Source of the DNA: Joostella atrarenae
GTDB lineage: Bacteria; Bacteroidota; Bacteroidia; Flavobacteriales; Flavobacteriaceae
Reading direction: 5' to 3'
DNA length: 64,000 nucleotides
Assembly: GCF_021764745.1 (NCBI RefSeq)
Contig: NZ_JAETXX010000003.1
Coordinates: forward strand, 186,001-250,000
Position 1 is the stretch's first letter. Every line of letters starts with the position of its first letter. The notes beneath the pieces are model-generated. The model worked only from the letters and a program-made list of their open reading frames with translations, did not search any database and was not told the DNA's origin. Positions 50,501 to 59,970 of this stretch are shown here, in pieces. Made by a program: the position numbers and the translations under genes.

Positions 50501-51824
50501 CCTTACTATCAATTAAAACAGATTGTATGTCATCACTATTTAAGCCCTTGAAATAACTTTCATTATGTTTATTTACATGATAAAACTCTTTTGTACTAGG
50601 AACATAAATATCCAATCCACCATCTTCCATACTAATCCATAACCTCCCAGACTTATCTTTTGCAATGTCGGTAGCAGAGCTTGCTTGAAGCGAGTTAGGA
50701 TTGTTCGCGATGCTTTCAATAGACTGAAATTTACTATATAGCCTATCATGGACACCAATTCCCTTATTATAATAACCTAGCCATATACGCTCATTGGAAT
50801 CCAAATACAAAGACCATATTGAATTTGATTTTAAACTATTCTTGTCAAATTTATTGTAGGTATAATGCTTGATTATTTTACCGTTTTTACTCAAATGTAT
50901 CAACCCATCGTTTTCAGTACCACATAAAATTTCATCGTTGCCCATATTAATTATAGACATCACTCTTTTATCTGATAAATCAAATGTATTGATACTATGG
51001 TTTTTTTCTGAAATTTTAATGACCCCCTTAGAATTGGTTCCCAGCCAAATATCGTCATCGCTGTCAATAACTATAGACTCTATTGGTGTTTTTACTTTTA
51101 TTGTATCTTTTTTATAAACTTGAACAAATTCTTCTAAAGTATCATTTTCACTATTAACATGCTTTAGTCCTAGATTTGTTGCAACATATAATTCTCCTCT
51201 AGAGTTTATTGCAAAAGAATTTACTGAAAAACCTCCAGTATCTATATTCTTTTCAGAGGAAATCTTAGATATTTTTAAGGTTTCTTTATTAATTCTTAAA
51301 ACTCCATGATTCAACACACCGAGAATTATATTTCCCGATTTATCTTGAATTATAGCATGCACAGAAACATTTTGGTTCTTTTCTATTCCAGAGACTCCAG
51401 TTAAATCAATACGCTCAAACACGTCAAAATCTCTGTTATATAAATTTAAACCATCATTGGTTCCTACCCATAATCTATTTGCATCATCTATGTATGTTGC
51501 ATAAACTACATCGCTACTTATTGACGATTGATCCTCCCAATTATATTCATATGAGTTATAATTAATCCCATCAAACCTAATCAGTCCTGCTCCATTAGTC
51601 CCGAACCATTTAAATCCATAACGGTCTTCTGTTATTGAATGAACAGGACTTTTGGACATCCCTTCTTTTATATTAACAAAATTAAAATTATTAGTCTGCT
51701 CTTGAGAATACATAAAATTTACCCAAACAAGAAGAGCAAAATAAACAATATAAAAATTATTTCGAGGCATTATAGTATTGGTTATAGGAAAGTATAGTTG
51801 TGATTTATGAGTGAATAGTTTCAA
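47592..51824 (-). CDS. Hybrid two-component system regulator (HTCS)
   Basis: The 1,410-residue protein joins sensor, kinase and DNA-binding parts. A signal peptide follows Met19 (MPRNNFYIVYF, 51770), the likelier start. Reg_prop beta-propeller repeats fill about 55-700 (repeated 'IWLGT..GL' strands), then a Y_Y_Y domain (about 740-815) and a membrane helix (about 821-842). The kinase has H881 in FFTNISHEFRTPLTLI, N1000, DTGPGID at 1042-1048 and GIGLGL. The receiver has D1214 in ILTDVVMP. An AraC-type HTH ends the protein (about 1315-1410, with LFLSRSQLYRKVKALTG). Such proteins bind an oligosaccharide in the periplasm and activate their PUL. AraC-type domains usually bind direct repeats, as found at sites A-F. 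Confidence 0.96.
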   Translation of the reverse strand: MKLFTHKSQLYFPITNTIMPRNNFYIVYFALLVWVNFMYSQEQTNNFNFVNIKEGMSKSPVHSITEDRYGFKWFGTNGAGLIRFDGINYNSYEYNWEDQSSISSDVVYATYIDDANRLWVGTNDGLNLYNRDFDVFERIDLTGVSGIEKNQNVSVHAIIQDKSGNIILGVLNHGVLRINKETLKISKISSEKNIDTGGFSVNSFAINSRGELYVATNLGLKHVNSENDTLEEFVQVYKKDTIKVKTPIESIVIDSDDDIWLGTNSKGVIKISEKNHSINTFDLSDKRVMSIINMGNDEILCGTENDGLIHLSKNGKIIKHYTYNKFDKNSLKSNSIWSLYLDSNERIWLGYYNKGIGVHDRLYSKFQSIESIANNPNSLQASSATDIAKDKSGRLWISMEDGGLDIYVPSTKEFYHVNKHNESYFKGLNSDDIQSVLIDSKENVWLGSWSGGVYLLKKGSNRFINYNTENTKGSLKSNKIMNIAEDTNGLIWFATFRNGLHYYDPEHKTYIHCNMPVFKAYGLHKIDARLVYVDSNNNIWLGTTSGLFKINVSKEGVFSVASMKELMSTQRQNYSGIHQILSITETKNGNILVGTGGGGLFVYNPEANKMEHLNHIKDFKENYISLVIECEDGQIWLGGNSGIISLNLNTHKVKKYTVSDGLLSNDFNNNAVIKDDKGILYFGSYLGVNYFNPKEIPINSSECNLVFTDFKIFNKKVSPEEENSPLSKVISQTENIILTHDQSVFTIEYVGINNTRPEKNQYAYYLEGVDRDWNYVGSTRSATYTNLASGDYVFKVKSANNDGIWNKHPLELKIKVLPPFWLSNIAYLIYTILLLVGLYMFDYFMRKRIKQKQDIQLEREKRLQEERLNQKKLQFFTNISHEFRTPLTLISNPITDIINGMDYNYPIEIQRKHQIIYKNASRLSRLINELMDFRKIESNRMKIQAKEVNIFDQVSNNVEYFEVEAIQRHITLNLENNVDDLKVWLDPSMLEKIMFNLISNAFKVTPDSEMINVEVSKVKENGYKSLLGEGQVKEVVKISVSDTGPGIDQKEYKKIFKRFYQVGQLNKNYYGSTGIGLGLVKNFVELHQGKIEVESVLGQGSKFTIYFPLGKDHFSDNEIFNEMDITPSLEVDTNIQVSNIDDAILDVNNSDVDSQEVSENQDKKHTLLIVEDNSELREYLKNELKSKYRVLTAVDGQKGLEVAKDKTPDIILTDVVMPSIDGVEMCELIKKDLKTSHIPLLMLTAKAMVADRIKGIDSGADAYLSKPFDMDVLKATLNQLLKSRQILFNKHYQGILEPSKSKTTTQDSTFIKKILEYINENISETDLGVELLASELFLSRSQLYRKVKALTGVTVNEFIRKIRLEKAKELLESGDYNISEVTYKVGFSSPSYFTKCFKTYFNIQPSDLKK

Positions 51825-52151
51825 AAAAACATCCCTCTTTTTTGTTATAATGTAAAATTACATTGAAAAAATAAAAATTCCAAAATAATGGCTATATGGC
51901 GTATATATTACAAAATTAGAAAAGTAAAAGAACTTCATGAGGTTCTCCCTGTCAAATGCCGAACCGCTGAGCGTGATTGATATTATTTAGCCACAAAAAA
52001 AACGAAGACTTTTGGTTACTCATCTAATATCATTTTTTTATAAGTAACAAAAAAACATAAGTGAACTCTTTGCTCACTTATGTTTTCAAGTGTTTTTTCT
52101 CAATAAATACAGTCATACCATATTCATTATTATATCTAGAAACATCAACTT
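51825..52151. other. Intergenic region upstream of the HTCS gene
   Basis: This 327-base gap must contain the HTCS promoter and holds the GH29 terminator (52052-52086). A less AT-rich stretch (about 51935-51990, around GCCGAACCGCTGAGCGTG) looks foreign to its surroundings but is not identifiable. No direct-repeat operator was found, so the regulator does not seem to control itself through that motif. Confidence 0.5.
52052..52086 (-). terminator. Rho-independent terminator after GH29
   Basis: AAAACATAAGTGA (52052-52064) and its complement (52074-52086) form a perfect 13-bp stem with a 9-base loop. On the coding strand an unbroken T-run follows. It lies about 65 bases after the GH29 stop. Confidence 0.85.
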
Positions 52152-53597
52152 TTATTTAACGCCCTCGATTTTAAACGAATAAGCATGCTTGCAAGGCAAG
52201 TTATTATAGTCAAACTTGGGCATATCTATTTCTATACCTGTTTTTGTTTTTTTCCAGTTAAGCTTTTCTTTAATCCCAAGCATTGTAATGTTTGCATTAT
52301 CCTTAACTTTCACATCTTTAATCAATAATTTTCCATCCGGTAATTTTGGGCTAATACAATACAATACATTTCCCTTTTGTGTAAAAAACACCTCCTTTAC
52401 AGCAAATCCTTTCTCTGGGTTTACTGTTAACTTCATAATATCGTATGGCACTTTATACCTTCCTCGCTTTGAGTCTCTAATTTCGCCTTCACTCCATTGG
52501 CATGATTTGTTGTATGCTGTTGTTTCATAAATGGCTTCACCATTTACATCCATCCAATCTCCAATATCTTTTAATCTTTCCTGCATTATTACTGGAATTC
52601 TACCATCTGCTGTCGGCCCAATATCCAGTAAGAAATTACCTCCTCGACTAACAATATCAATTAACATATATACAAATTCTTGAGAAGTATTATAATTACT
52701 TAAATTTTCTGTTCTACTGAATCCAAAAGAATGAGCCATTCCTCTATTTTCCTCCCATGGATGAGTAGAATTTGGTAAGCCAGAACCATACTCTGTGGTA
52801 TAATATCCTCCATGTTTATGACGCGTATCTTCCCCCCATCTATCATTAATAACTACTTCGTCCTTAACCGGAGATTCATTAAACAACCATGTTAACATTT
52901 CGGTGGACTTCCATTTGTTATACGGGTGCTCCCATTCTCCATCAGCAAATATAACAGCAGGCTTGTATTTGGTAACCACATCTTTAAATTGGGGTACTAA
53001 GTGTTTTTCAGCAAATAAATCGATGTCAGTATTATACAATGGATTAAACCATTCGTATAATGAGTAATATAATCCCATTTTTACATCTGTTTTACGTACA
53101 GCCTCCGTTAGCTCTCCAACTAAATCTTTCATAGGTCCCGAATTTGTACTATTCCACGGTCTTCCCCAAGATTCATTGGCTTCTTTGTTAGGCCAAAGAG
53201 TATAGCCGTCATGATGTTTAGAAGTAAGCACAACATACTTCGCCCCCGAACCTTCAAGCATAGAGGCCCATTGGTCTGCATCAAATAGCTCGGCCTTAAA
53301 CTTAGGAACAAAATCTGGGTAAGCAAACGATTCTCCATAATTTTTATCATGAAAAGCCTTTAATTCTTTATGGCTTGTTGTTGTAGAGTCTTTTAAATCT
53401 TTCCAATACCACTCGGAATATTCACCTACTTTTGAGAATGCAGGTACCGAATATGGCCCCCAATGTATAAAAATACCGAATTTAGCATCTTTCCACCATT
53501 GAGGAAATTCTCTTTTGTCAATATCCTTCCAATCCTTATTTTGGGAAGAAAGCACATTAAAAAAACACAATGCTATTAGAATTAGTTTTGATTTCAT
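52152..53597 (-). CDS. GH29 alpha-L-fucosidase/alpha-L-galactosidase-like enzyme
   Basis: The 481-residue exported protein (signal ending NVLSSQN) fits GH29: FGIFIHWGPYSVPAF near 40-54, LTSKHHDGYTLWP with HHD at 128-130, and the nucleophile D219 in VIFADGEWEHP. The C-terminal beta-sandwich is present. GH29 enzymes release alpha-L-fucose, and some accept the related alpha-L-galactose. The catabolic operon in this locus suggests L-galactose as the product. It has its own 231-base upstream gap and a strong terminator, so it may be a single-gene unit. Confidence 0.92.
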   Translation of the reverse strand: MKSKLILIALCFFNVLSSQNKDWKDIDKREFPQWWKDAKFGIFIHWGPYSVPAFSKVGEYSEWYWKDLKDSTTTSHKELKAFHDKNYGESFAYPDFVPKFKAELFDADQWASMLEGSGAKYVVLTSKHHDGYTLWPNKEANESWGRPWNSTNSGPMKDLVGELTEAVRKTDVKMGLYYSLYEWFNPLYNTDIDLFAEKHLVPQFKDVVTKYKPAVIFADGEWEHPYNKWKSTEMLTWLFNESPVKDEVVINDRWGEDTRHKHGGYYTTEYGSGLPNSTHPWEENRGMAHSFGFSRTENLSNYNTSQEFVYMLIDIVSRGGNFLLDIGPTADGRIPVIMQERLKDIGDWMDVNGEAIYETTAYNKSCQWSEGEIRDSKRGRYKVPYDIMKLTVNPEKGFAVKEVFFTQKGNVLYCISPKLPDGKLLIKDVKVKDNANITMLGIKEKLNWKKTKTGIEIDMPKFDYNNLPCKHAYSFKIEGVK

Positions 53598-53828
53598 AAG
53601 TTATAATTAATTTAAATTTATTTTGATGTTTTTTATTCGTTCCTTTAATTAACCATATCGATTAAGTTCAATCCTCGGAAAGTATTACAAAATTACCCTT
53701 AAGGTTGTTAAAAGAATAGCACAAATCTTTCATTAACTGTTAAGAATGGTGCACATTATTAAGTTTTTCTTATTAGCAACTATATTGTTTTACGTCTTGT
53801 TTACACAGGACTTAACCGCTGCCTCTTA

Positions 53829-55583
53829 TTACAATATACCTAGGGTTACTTGTGGCACTTGTCCTTTGGGGTAAGCCTCTTTTACTTTTTGGTTATATTC
53901 AATTCTAAAATCTAAATCAGAAATGTCTTTAAAAAGATAAGATTCCATTATACTTCCTTTTTCTAAACTTAACACGTCATTAACCTCCTTAATTGATTTG
54001 AAGTTATATTTTTCTGACAGCCAAGTTGCCCCCCACTTAAAAAAAGGAAATTCTCCAATTGAAGTGGAATACACATTATCTTTAAATTTCAAATTAAGGG
54101 TTTCTAATGTAAGCCCTACTGGCTGCCCGTCTTCATCTCTTGTAATGGTCTGTTTTTCACCTGGAATATGCCTTTTATCCTTTGTCGCAAACCAAGCCCA
54201 AACCTGTGCATCACGATTGTGTGCTATTATGTTATTACGTATTATATGATCATGGTTCCATACCGCTACATCATGCTCTCGTTTCCAAACATCATACCCT
54301 GCCTCGTAGTGCTCAATTAAACCTGTTTTTCTTTTCTGTTCCCTTAAGACAAAACCTTCTTTATTTCCTACTAAAATATTACGTTCAATAAGACACTTTG
54401 GAGAACTAGATAAAGAGATACCACCTGCCATACCCCAAGCATTAAACGTAGACCTCAATCCATTTTTCACAATTACGTTATCATGAGCATACAACTCATA
54501 AGAAATCTCATAAAAAACTCCTGCATTCTGATTTTCTATAATAAAACTGTTACGTACTTCTCCTTTTTCATTTCCTACATCATACCAAATACCGTTACCA
54601 CAATTATTTTTCACTATACACTTATCTATAACAAAATCTCTAGTAAATAATATTTTGTTTCCTCCGGCTGCCCAATCTAATTTATATCCTTTCCAGCCAT
54701 TATTTTCAATCAAACACTCAGTCATAAGGCTATGATGTGCAGCAAAGGCCGTAAAACCAAACTGGCCGTTATTCTTAAAAACACATTTGTTTATTGTAGC
54801 ATATTTCCCCCTAAAATCTGCTCCTATACTGTTGTTCTTTTCAAAAACACAGTTTTCTACCACTAAATAATCGCCATTTATTTCTAAAGCTCCTTTTAGC
54901 GCATGATTTGCAGCTTGTGTAAAAGATATCCCCTTAATATGGATATAATTTCCTGAAACCAACATACCATGCGTGCGCACAGATACCTCAATCTGATATT
55001 CTGTTGTTGGCTTTCCTGCTTTTATTAATGACTCGTTAGAAGCATTTTGGAAATAAATTTTGCCATTTATATCATCACAAAAAAAAGTTCCTCTAGTTAA
55101 TCTATCCTTTTCCAATACTTGATGAAGTGGTATACCCAATATCCACATCTGCTCCCTTTTCCCTATTAGTTTATGGTAATCATTATCTGGATAGTACGAA
55201 CGCTTATCGGTTTTTAAAAGCGACTCCCATTCAGAGACATAGATATTCTCCCCATTTACTACTTCGTGCAAACTCCAATCTGACAAAACATTGGCGCCAG
55301 AAATCTCTACCTCTTCGCCTTCAGCAGCTATAAAACTAATTGGGTTCTCTTTTGTGCCGCTAATATTTACATTTACAAACTCTCGATATATTCCTGTATG
55401 TATAATTACATTATCACCAGGCTTCAACCTATCTATGACTTCACTAATGGTTCTAGTTTGCAAATCATTAGATATATTCAGTAGTTTCTTTTTAGATACA
55501 TGATAATCTTTTGCATGAATGAATCCGCACAGCATTAACATACATACAATGAATGTTTGTGTTCTACTTGTTATTTTTTTCAT
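53829..55583 (-). CDS. Parallel beta-helix protein, divergent GH120-like enzyme
   Basis: The 584-residue exported protein (signal ending FIHAKD) is a right-handed beta-helix. The start resembles the GH120 gene at 18648 (KPGDNVIIHTGIYREFVN), as do IHIKGISFTQAANHA and many N-rich turns. The pair GIWYDVGNEK (D335) and GVFYEISYELYAHDN (E359) is 24 residues apart, exactly as D401 and E425 are in the GH120 protein. Overall similarity is otherwise modest, so it may be a distant GH120 relative or a separate beta-helix glycosidase family. It is the third gene of the GH3-sulfatase operon, 9 bases after the sulfatase. Confidence 0.75.
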   Translation of the reverse strand: MKKITSRTQTFIVCMLMLCGFIHAKDYHVSKKKLLNISNDLQTRTISEVIDRLKPGDNVIIHTGIYREFVNVNISGTKENPISFIAAEGEEVEISGANVLSDWSLHEVVNGENIYVSEWESLLKTDKRSYYPDNDYHKLIGKREQMWILGIPLHQVLEKDRLTRGTFFCDDINGKIYFQNASNESLIKAGKPTTEYQIEVSVRTHGMLVSGNYIHIKGISFTQAANHALKGALEINGDYLVVENCVFEKNNSIGADFRGKYATINKCVFKNNGQFGFTAFAAHHSLMTECLIENNGWKGYKLDWAAGGNKILFTRDFVIDKCIVKNNCGNGIWYDVGNEKGEVRNSFIIENQNAGVFYEISYELYAHDNVIVKNGLRSTFNAWGMAGGISLSSSPKCLIERNILVGNKEGFVLREQKRKTGLIEHYEAGYDVWKREHDVAVWNHDHIIRNNIIAHNRDAQVWAWFATKDKRHIPGEKQTITRDEDGQPVGLTLETLNLKFKDNVYSTSIGEFPFFKWGATWLSEKYNFKSIKEVNDVLSLEKGSIMESYLFKDISDLDFRIEYNQKVKEAYPKGQVPQVTLGIL

Positions 55584-55592
55584 GTTTATTTT

Positions 55593-57419
55593 TTAATTTA
55601 TTTTTTCTATCCCTACATAATAAGCAGAAAATAATTTCTCCTTATCATCTATAAAATCTGTTCTTAACTTGTGAAAACCTTTATTTACCGACAATTCTAT
55701 AGCAACATAACTTTTATCTTTATTTATATCTACAGTAACTTCTTTTCCATCTACCGAAACTTGAGCTTTTTTTATATCAATACTTTCTCCTTTCACTAAT
55801 TCTGGAATATTAGTGTTCAAAACCCCCGGATATGCCGGCATCTTACTAAACAAAGCCTTCTGCTCTTCTGGTGGCCATCTATAAAGTTTAAAACGATACC
55901 TACCTGTTTCCATAAATTTTGTGGCATACCACCCTGTAATTTTTACAGGAATACGAATATGCCTTTGATGCCATGGTACTTCAGGAAAATTCTCATCAGG
56001 ATGTAAATCCATAGTATTAATAATGGTTTCAGGTTCTTCTTTGGTTCCTAGATAAATAGCAGGATATCCACTCAAATCAGGTTTAATATCCAACCACCAT
56101 TTTTCATATTCATCTCTCAGTTCTTTTACTTTTTCAGGGTACTTATTAGCTATATCTATTCTTTGCTCAGGGTCTGTGTTTAAATCATATAACTCTTTCC
56201 CATTTATCAACCTCCATTTGTTTTGCATTGTTGCACTTCTCCTCCATTTCTCTGGATACTCAAGGCGTTGAGAATCTGTAATTAAAGTTCGTTTTCGCAT
56301 AGTATCCGTTCTTCCTCCAATCAGATCCCAAAGGCTTTCACCATCGAACTTAATATGCTTTTCATTTTTAATTGAAAGCATTTCTAATAAAGTAGGAAAA
56401 ACATCTACATGAGCCGTTAGAGCGTCAATATCTCGGCCAGGCTTTACTCCACCATTTGGCCAACGTATAAAGAAAGGAACTCTATGCCCACCCTCATACA
56501 TGCTCACCTTACTGCCTCGCATACCTGCATTGTAACCTTTAACAACATAACCATCCCATTCATCTAATACTAAGCCTGCATGATTGGTTGTTCCGTTATC
56601 AGACATAAATATTACGATTGTATTATCCTCAATTCCCAACGAGTCTAATGACCTCATCATATTCCCAATATTATAATCTAGATTATCAATCATTCCATAA
56701 TAAAAAGGGTCTACAATACTATCATTATCTTGGTATTTATCGCTATACTTATTTTCTACATAATGTGGACTGTGAGGAGCATTAGTTGAAACATAACAGA
56801 AAAATGGCTCTTTGGTATCTGATTTTTCTTTGATGAATTTAGTGGCACTTTCAAACCAAACATCAGTACAATACCCATTATACTTTTCTGGTTTTCCATT
56901 GTGAAAATAAGTATCATTATAATAATTATTATTCCAAAAATCAGGCTGCTGTCCTACACCGCCACCACCATGAACTAAAACTTCATCAAACCCTCTGTCT
57001 TGTGGTCTAAAAGGGATATTATCCCCTAAATGCCACTTTCCAAAAATTCCTGTTTTATAGCCTTCTTTTCTGAGTACCTCCGCTATAGTTATTTCATTTT
57101 CTCTCAAAAGTGACCTACCTCCTACCGTATGCCACACACCAGTACGGTTAGCGTAATGCCCAGTTAATAACGCTGCACGCGTTGGTGAACATGTAGGACT
57201 TACATGAAAATCTGTTAAACGGGTACTCTCTTGATATAACTTATCTATATTAGGTGTTTTTAACCATGGATTACCGTGGCAAGACATATCACCATACCCT
57301 TGATCATCGGTGACTATTAAAAGTATATTGGGCATTTGTGTCTTGTTATTGGTTTGGGGTAGCATAGGCATACTGAAAAGCAGCAGAACTACTCCAAAAA
57401 ATAAACACTTATACGTCAT
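55593..57419 (-). CDS. Formylglycine-dependent sulfatase (S1 family)
   Basis: The 608-residue exported protein (signal to about residue 22, MPMLPQ) has DD at 38-39 (VTDDQGYGD) and the signature CSPTRAALLTG at 77-87, with C77 as formylglycine precursor. KWHLGDN and MSDNGTTNH are further active-site blocks. It resembles the sulfatase at 1954-3666 over most of its length, including a C-terminal beta-domain of about 140 residues beyond the core. It starts 5 bases after the GH3 stop and precedes the beta-helix gene by 9 bases, so desulfation and xylosidase-type steps are co-expressed. Confidence 0.93.
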   Translation of the reverse strand: MTYKCLFFGVVLLLFSMPMLPQTNNKTQMPNILLIVTDDQGYGDMSCHGNPWLKTPNIDKLYQESTRLTDFHVSPTCSPTRAALLTGHYANRTGVWHTVGGRSLLRENEITIAEVLRKEGYKTGIFGKWHLGDNIPFRPQDRGFDEVLVHGGGGVGQQPDFWNNNYYNDTYFHNGKPEKYNGYCTDVWFESATKFIKEKSDTKEPFFCYVSTNAPHSPHYVENKYSDKYQDNDSIVDPFYYGMIDNLDYNIGNMMRSLDSLGIEDNTIVIFMSDNGTTNHAGLVLDEWDGYVVKGYNAGMRGSKVSMYEGGHRVPFFIRWPNGGVKPGRDIDALTAHVDVFPTLLEMLSIKNEKHIKFDGESLWDLIGGRTDTMRKRTLITDSQRLEYPEKWRRSATMQNKWRLINGKELYDLNTDPEQRIDIANKYPEKVKELRDEYEKWWLDIKPDLSGYPAIYLGTKEEPETIINTMDLHPDENFPEVPWHQRHIRIPVKITGWYATKFMETGRYRFKLYRWPPEEQKALFSKMPAYPGVLNTNIPELVKGESIDIKKAQVSVDGKEVTVDINKDKSYVAIELSVNKGFHKLRTDFIDDKEKLFSAYYVGIEKIN

Positions 57420-57424
57420 AATAA

Positions 57425-59698
57425 TTACTTTAATTGCTTTACACTAACAGTTTTAGAAACTCTAATATCTTGAGAAGAACTACCTATTAAAATTTCAAAA
57501 TCACCTTTTTCTATCTCCCACTTTCTCTTGTTTGGATTCCAAAATGAAAAATCATCTTTATCCAACTCAAATTTTAAAGTAACTGTTTCTCCTTTTTTAA
57601 TATATACTCTTTTAAACTCACGAAGCTTTTGGGTAGGCTGTACAAATTTAGATTTCACATCTTTTATATAGAGTTGTACAACCTCATCTCCAGAAAAGTT
57701 TCCTGTATTGGAAACGTTTAACTGAACTTTTAAAACATTATCGTCCTTAAACTTTATTTTAGAATTCAAATTCAAATCAGCATACTCAAATGAAGAGTAG
57801 CTCAGCCCATGCCCAAAAGGATAAGCCACCTCGCCTTTAAAATACCAATAAGTTCTTCCTTTAGTAATGTCGTAATCTGTAATATCTGGCAACTGGTTTA
57901 CATTCTTATAAAAAGTAACCGGAAGTTTTCCTGATGGGTTATAATCACCAAACAATACATCTGCAATAGCTATCCCTCCCAATTGCCCAGGATACCATGC
58001 CTCTATAATACTTGGGATGTTTTTAAATGCCCAAGGTTCACTTAAAGGTGTTCCATTTAAAAGTACTAAAACTGTATTTTTATTTACAGCATACACCTTT
58101 TTCAACAATTCCATTTGCACTTCTGGTAAATTTAAGGTTGAACGATCCAAGCCTTCTTTAGCCAAATGTAAGTTTGTACCCAAAACGACTACTGCAACTT
58201 CTGCGTCTTTAGCTGCTTTTACCGCTCTCTCAAATCCTGTTGGGTAAGCTTCATTTATTCTACATCCTGGCTGATAATTAGTTTTATCATACCCTACTTT
58301 TTCCCTTATACCAGAAAACGTGGTAACTTTAAAACTAGGCTCACCAGAATACCCTCCCATTTCAGCAAAATCTGCGTTAGGCCCAATAACAGCAATGCTT
58401 TTTAAAGCATTTTTATCAAGCGGTAAGGTGTTATTTTCATTTTTAAGCAATACTATTGATTCTCTTGCTGCTCTTAAGGATAAATCCCTATTTTCTTTGC
58501 TATCTAACTTGGTTACAGGAATTTTATAAAAAGGTACCTTCTCATTATTATCAAACTCCCCTAACTGAAATCTCTTTTTAAATATGCGCTCAACTGCTTT
58601 ATCTATCTGTTTTTCTGTTATATACCCTTTTTTATATGCATTAGGTAAATATTTATCATATAAAAATTGCTCTGTTTCACAAGTTTCACATTCCATGTCG
58701 GTACCAGCAATGACCGCTAATGCAACTGCCTTTTCTCTATCTTCTTCATATTTATGTGTATTTATAATATCGCTAATAGCACCACAATCAGAAACTACAA
58801 AACCATCAAAACCCCATTCTTTCCTTAACACATCATTCAAAAGCCAACTATTTGCACTCGCTGGAACATTATTAACAGCATTATAAGCACTCATCACAGA
58901 ACCAACTCCTCCTTCTTGTACCGCAGCCTTAAAAGCTGGGAAATAATATTCTCTTAGCTGCCTTTCGGGCACATTTGATGAACCATCATGTCTATTAATT
59001 TCACTGTTATTAGCTACAAAATGCTTTGCAGTCGCTACTGTTTTTAAATATTTTGAACCTTCACCTTGTAATCCGTCTATAAAAGCTACTGCCATTTTAG
59101 ATTGCAAATATGGATCTTCCGTATAAGACTCCTCTGTTCTCCCCCAACGTGGGTCACGAAGCATATTAATTGTTGGTGACCAATAAGTTAGCTTTTTCCC
59201 ATAAACATTATGATGTATTCTCGCTTCATCCGAAATGGCTGTAGAAATTTCTTTAACCAATCTTGGGTTCCATGTACTTCCCAACCCTATAATTTGTGGA
59301 AAAACCGTAGCGTTACCGGACCTAGCTAAACCATGTAAAGCCTCATTCCAATATCCTCCATCAAGACAAATAGTGGTTTCATTCGTTAAATCTTCTTCAG
59401 GATTGTTATTTATATAAGAATCATAATCGTTACCAAACTGATACTCTCCCTCTGCCATAGGCCTGTTATTGCTTGCACCATAAGAAACAACCCCTAATCT
59501 TTCTATTCCAGGAGCTAAATGACTCAATTGAGCTATTTTTTCTTCAATAGTCATATGTGAAACCAAATCTTTGGTTCGCTCTTCAAAAGATAAATTTGTG
59601 TACTGAAACTTATACTCAAACTCAGACTGAGCCATTACTTTTTTTTGAACCATCATTGAAAGCGCAAAAAGAACAGTGCCCTTAAATATTTTATTCAT
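57425..59698 (-). CDS. GH3 beta-glycosidase, xylosidase-like
   Basis: The 757-residue exported protein (signal ending VMAQSE) has a standard GH3 layout without PA14. It shows MLRDPRWGRTEESYTEDPYL, KHFVANNSEINRHD, and the nucleophile D304 in GFVVSDCGAISD. IIEAWYPGQLGG lies in the second domain, and a fibronectin-III-like end has YPFGHGLSYSSFE. The HD after the histidine-phenylalanine block and the pair of cysteines CETCE near 345 recall beta-xylosidase-type GH3s, but the sugar is not certain. It is the first gene of a three-gene operon under operator site E. Confidence 0.92.
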   Translation of the reverse strand: MNKIFKGTVLFALSMMVQKKVMAQSEFEYKFQYTNLSFEERTKDLVSHMTIEEKIAQLSHLAPGIERLGVVSYGASNNRPMAEGEYQFGNDYDSYINNNPEEDLTNETTICLDGGYWNEALHGLARSGNATVFPQIIGLGSTWNPRLVKEISTAISDEARIHHNVYGKKLTYWSPTINMLRDPRWGRTEESYTEDPYLQSKMAVAFIDGLQGEGSKYLKTVATAKHFVANNSEINRHDGSSNVPERQLREYYFPAFKAAVQEGGVGSVMSAYNAVNNVPASANSWLLNDVLRKEWGFDGFVVSDCGAISDIINTHKYEEDREKAVALAVIAGTDMECETCETEQFLYDKYLPNAYKKGYITEKQIDKAVERIFKKRFQLGEFDNNEKVPFYKIPVTKLDSKENRDLSLRAARESIVLLKNENNTLPLDKNALKSIAVIGPNADFAEMGGYSGEPSFKVTTFSGIREKVGYDKTNYQPGCRINEAYPTGFERAVKAAKDAEVAVVVLGTNLHLAKEGLDRSTLNLPEVQMELLKKVYAVNKNTVLVLLNGTPLSEPWAFKNIPSIIEAWYPGQLGGIAIADVLFGDYNPSGKLPVTFYKNVNQLPDITDYDITKGRTYWYFKGEVAYPFGHGLSYSSFEYADLNLNSKIKFKDDNVLKVQLNVSNTGNFSGDEVVQLYIKDVKSKFVQPTQKLREFKRVYIKKGETVTLKFELDKDDFSFWNPNKRKWEIEKGDFEILIGSSSQDIRVSKTVSVKQLK

Positions 59699-59735
59699 TA
59701 TATCAAAAATTAGATTTTTACATTAATTGTGCTCA

Positions 59736-59802
59736 CAAAATTACTCTGCCACCACCGAGTAACAATAACAACCCTGAAGCACTTAATAATACTTTTGATG
59801 CA
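59736..59802 (-). promoter_or_regulatory. Site E: direct-repeat operator plus -7 box, GH3 operon
   Basis: TGAAGCA starts at 59775 and TGATGCA at 59796, 21 bp apart. CAAAATTA at 59736-59743 (TAATTTTG on the coding strand) is a perfect -7 box, 31 bp from the repeat and 38 bp before the ATG. Confidence 0.68.
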
Positions 59803-59856
59803 AATCTGGTTTGAGTCGTTGAATTTAATTGGACTTTCCATAATCAAGGACATTGA

Positions 59857-59886
59857 TAAAAAAAACCAAGTTAAACGTTAACCTGG
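59857..59886 (-). terminator. Terminator of the GH29-sulfatase operon
   Basis: On the coding strand CCAGGTTAA and TTAACTTGG form a hairpin with one mismatch and a short loop, followed by a run of at least eight T. It lies about 85 bases after the sulfatase stop and just upstream of site E. Confidence 0.8.
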
Positions 59887-59970
59887 GATTAAAGCAAGAC
59901 CTCTACGCTTGGTATAGAAACAACCTAGTATTTCAAAAAAACATATTGATTACAATTAAGTTTTTCACTA

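Noticed and set aside
53598-53828. GGTGCA near 53745 upstream of GH29 as an operator half
   Set aside because: The expected partner position reads ATCTTTCA, too far from the consensus.
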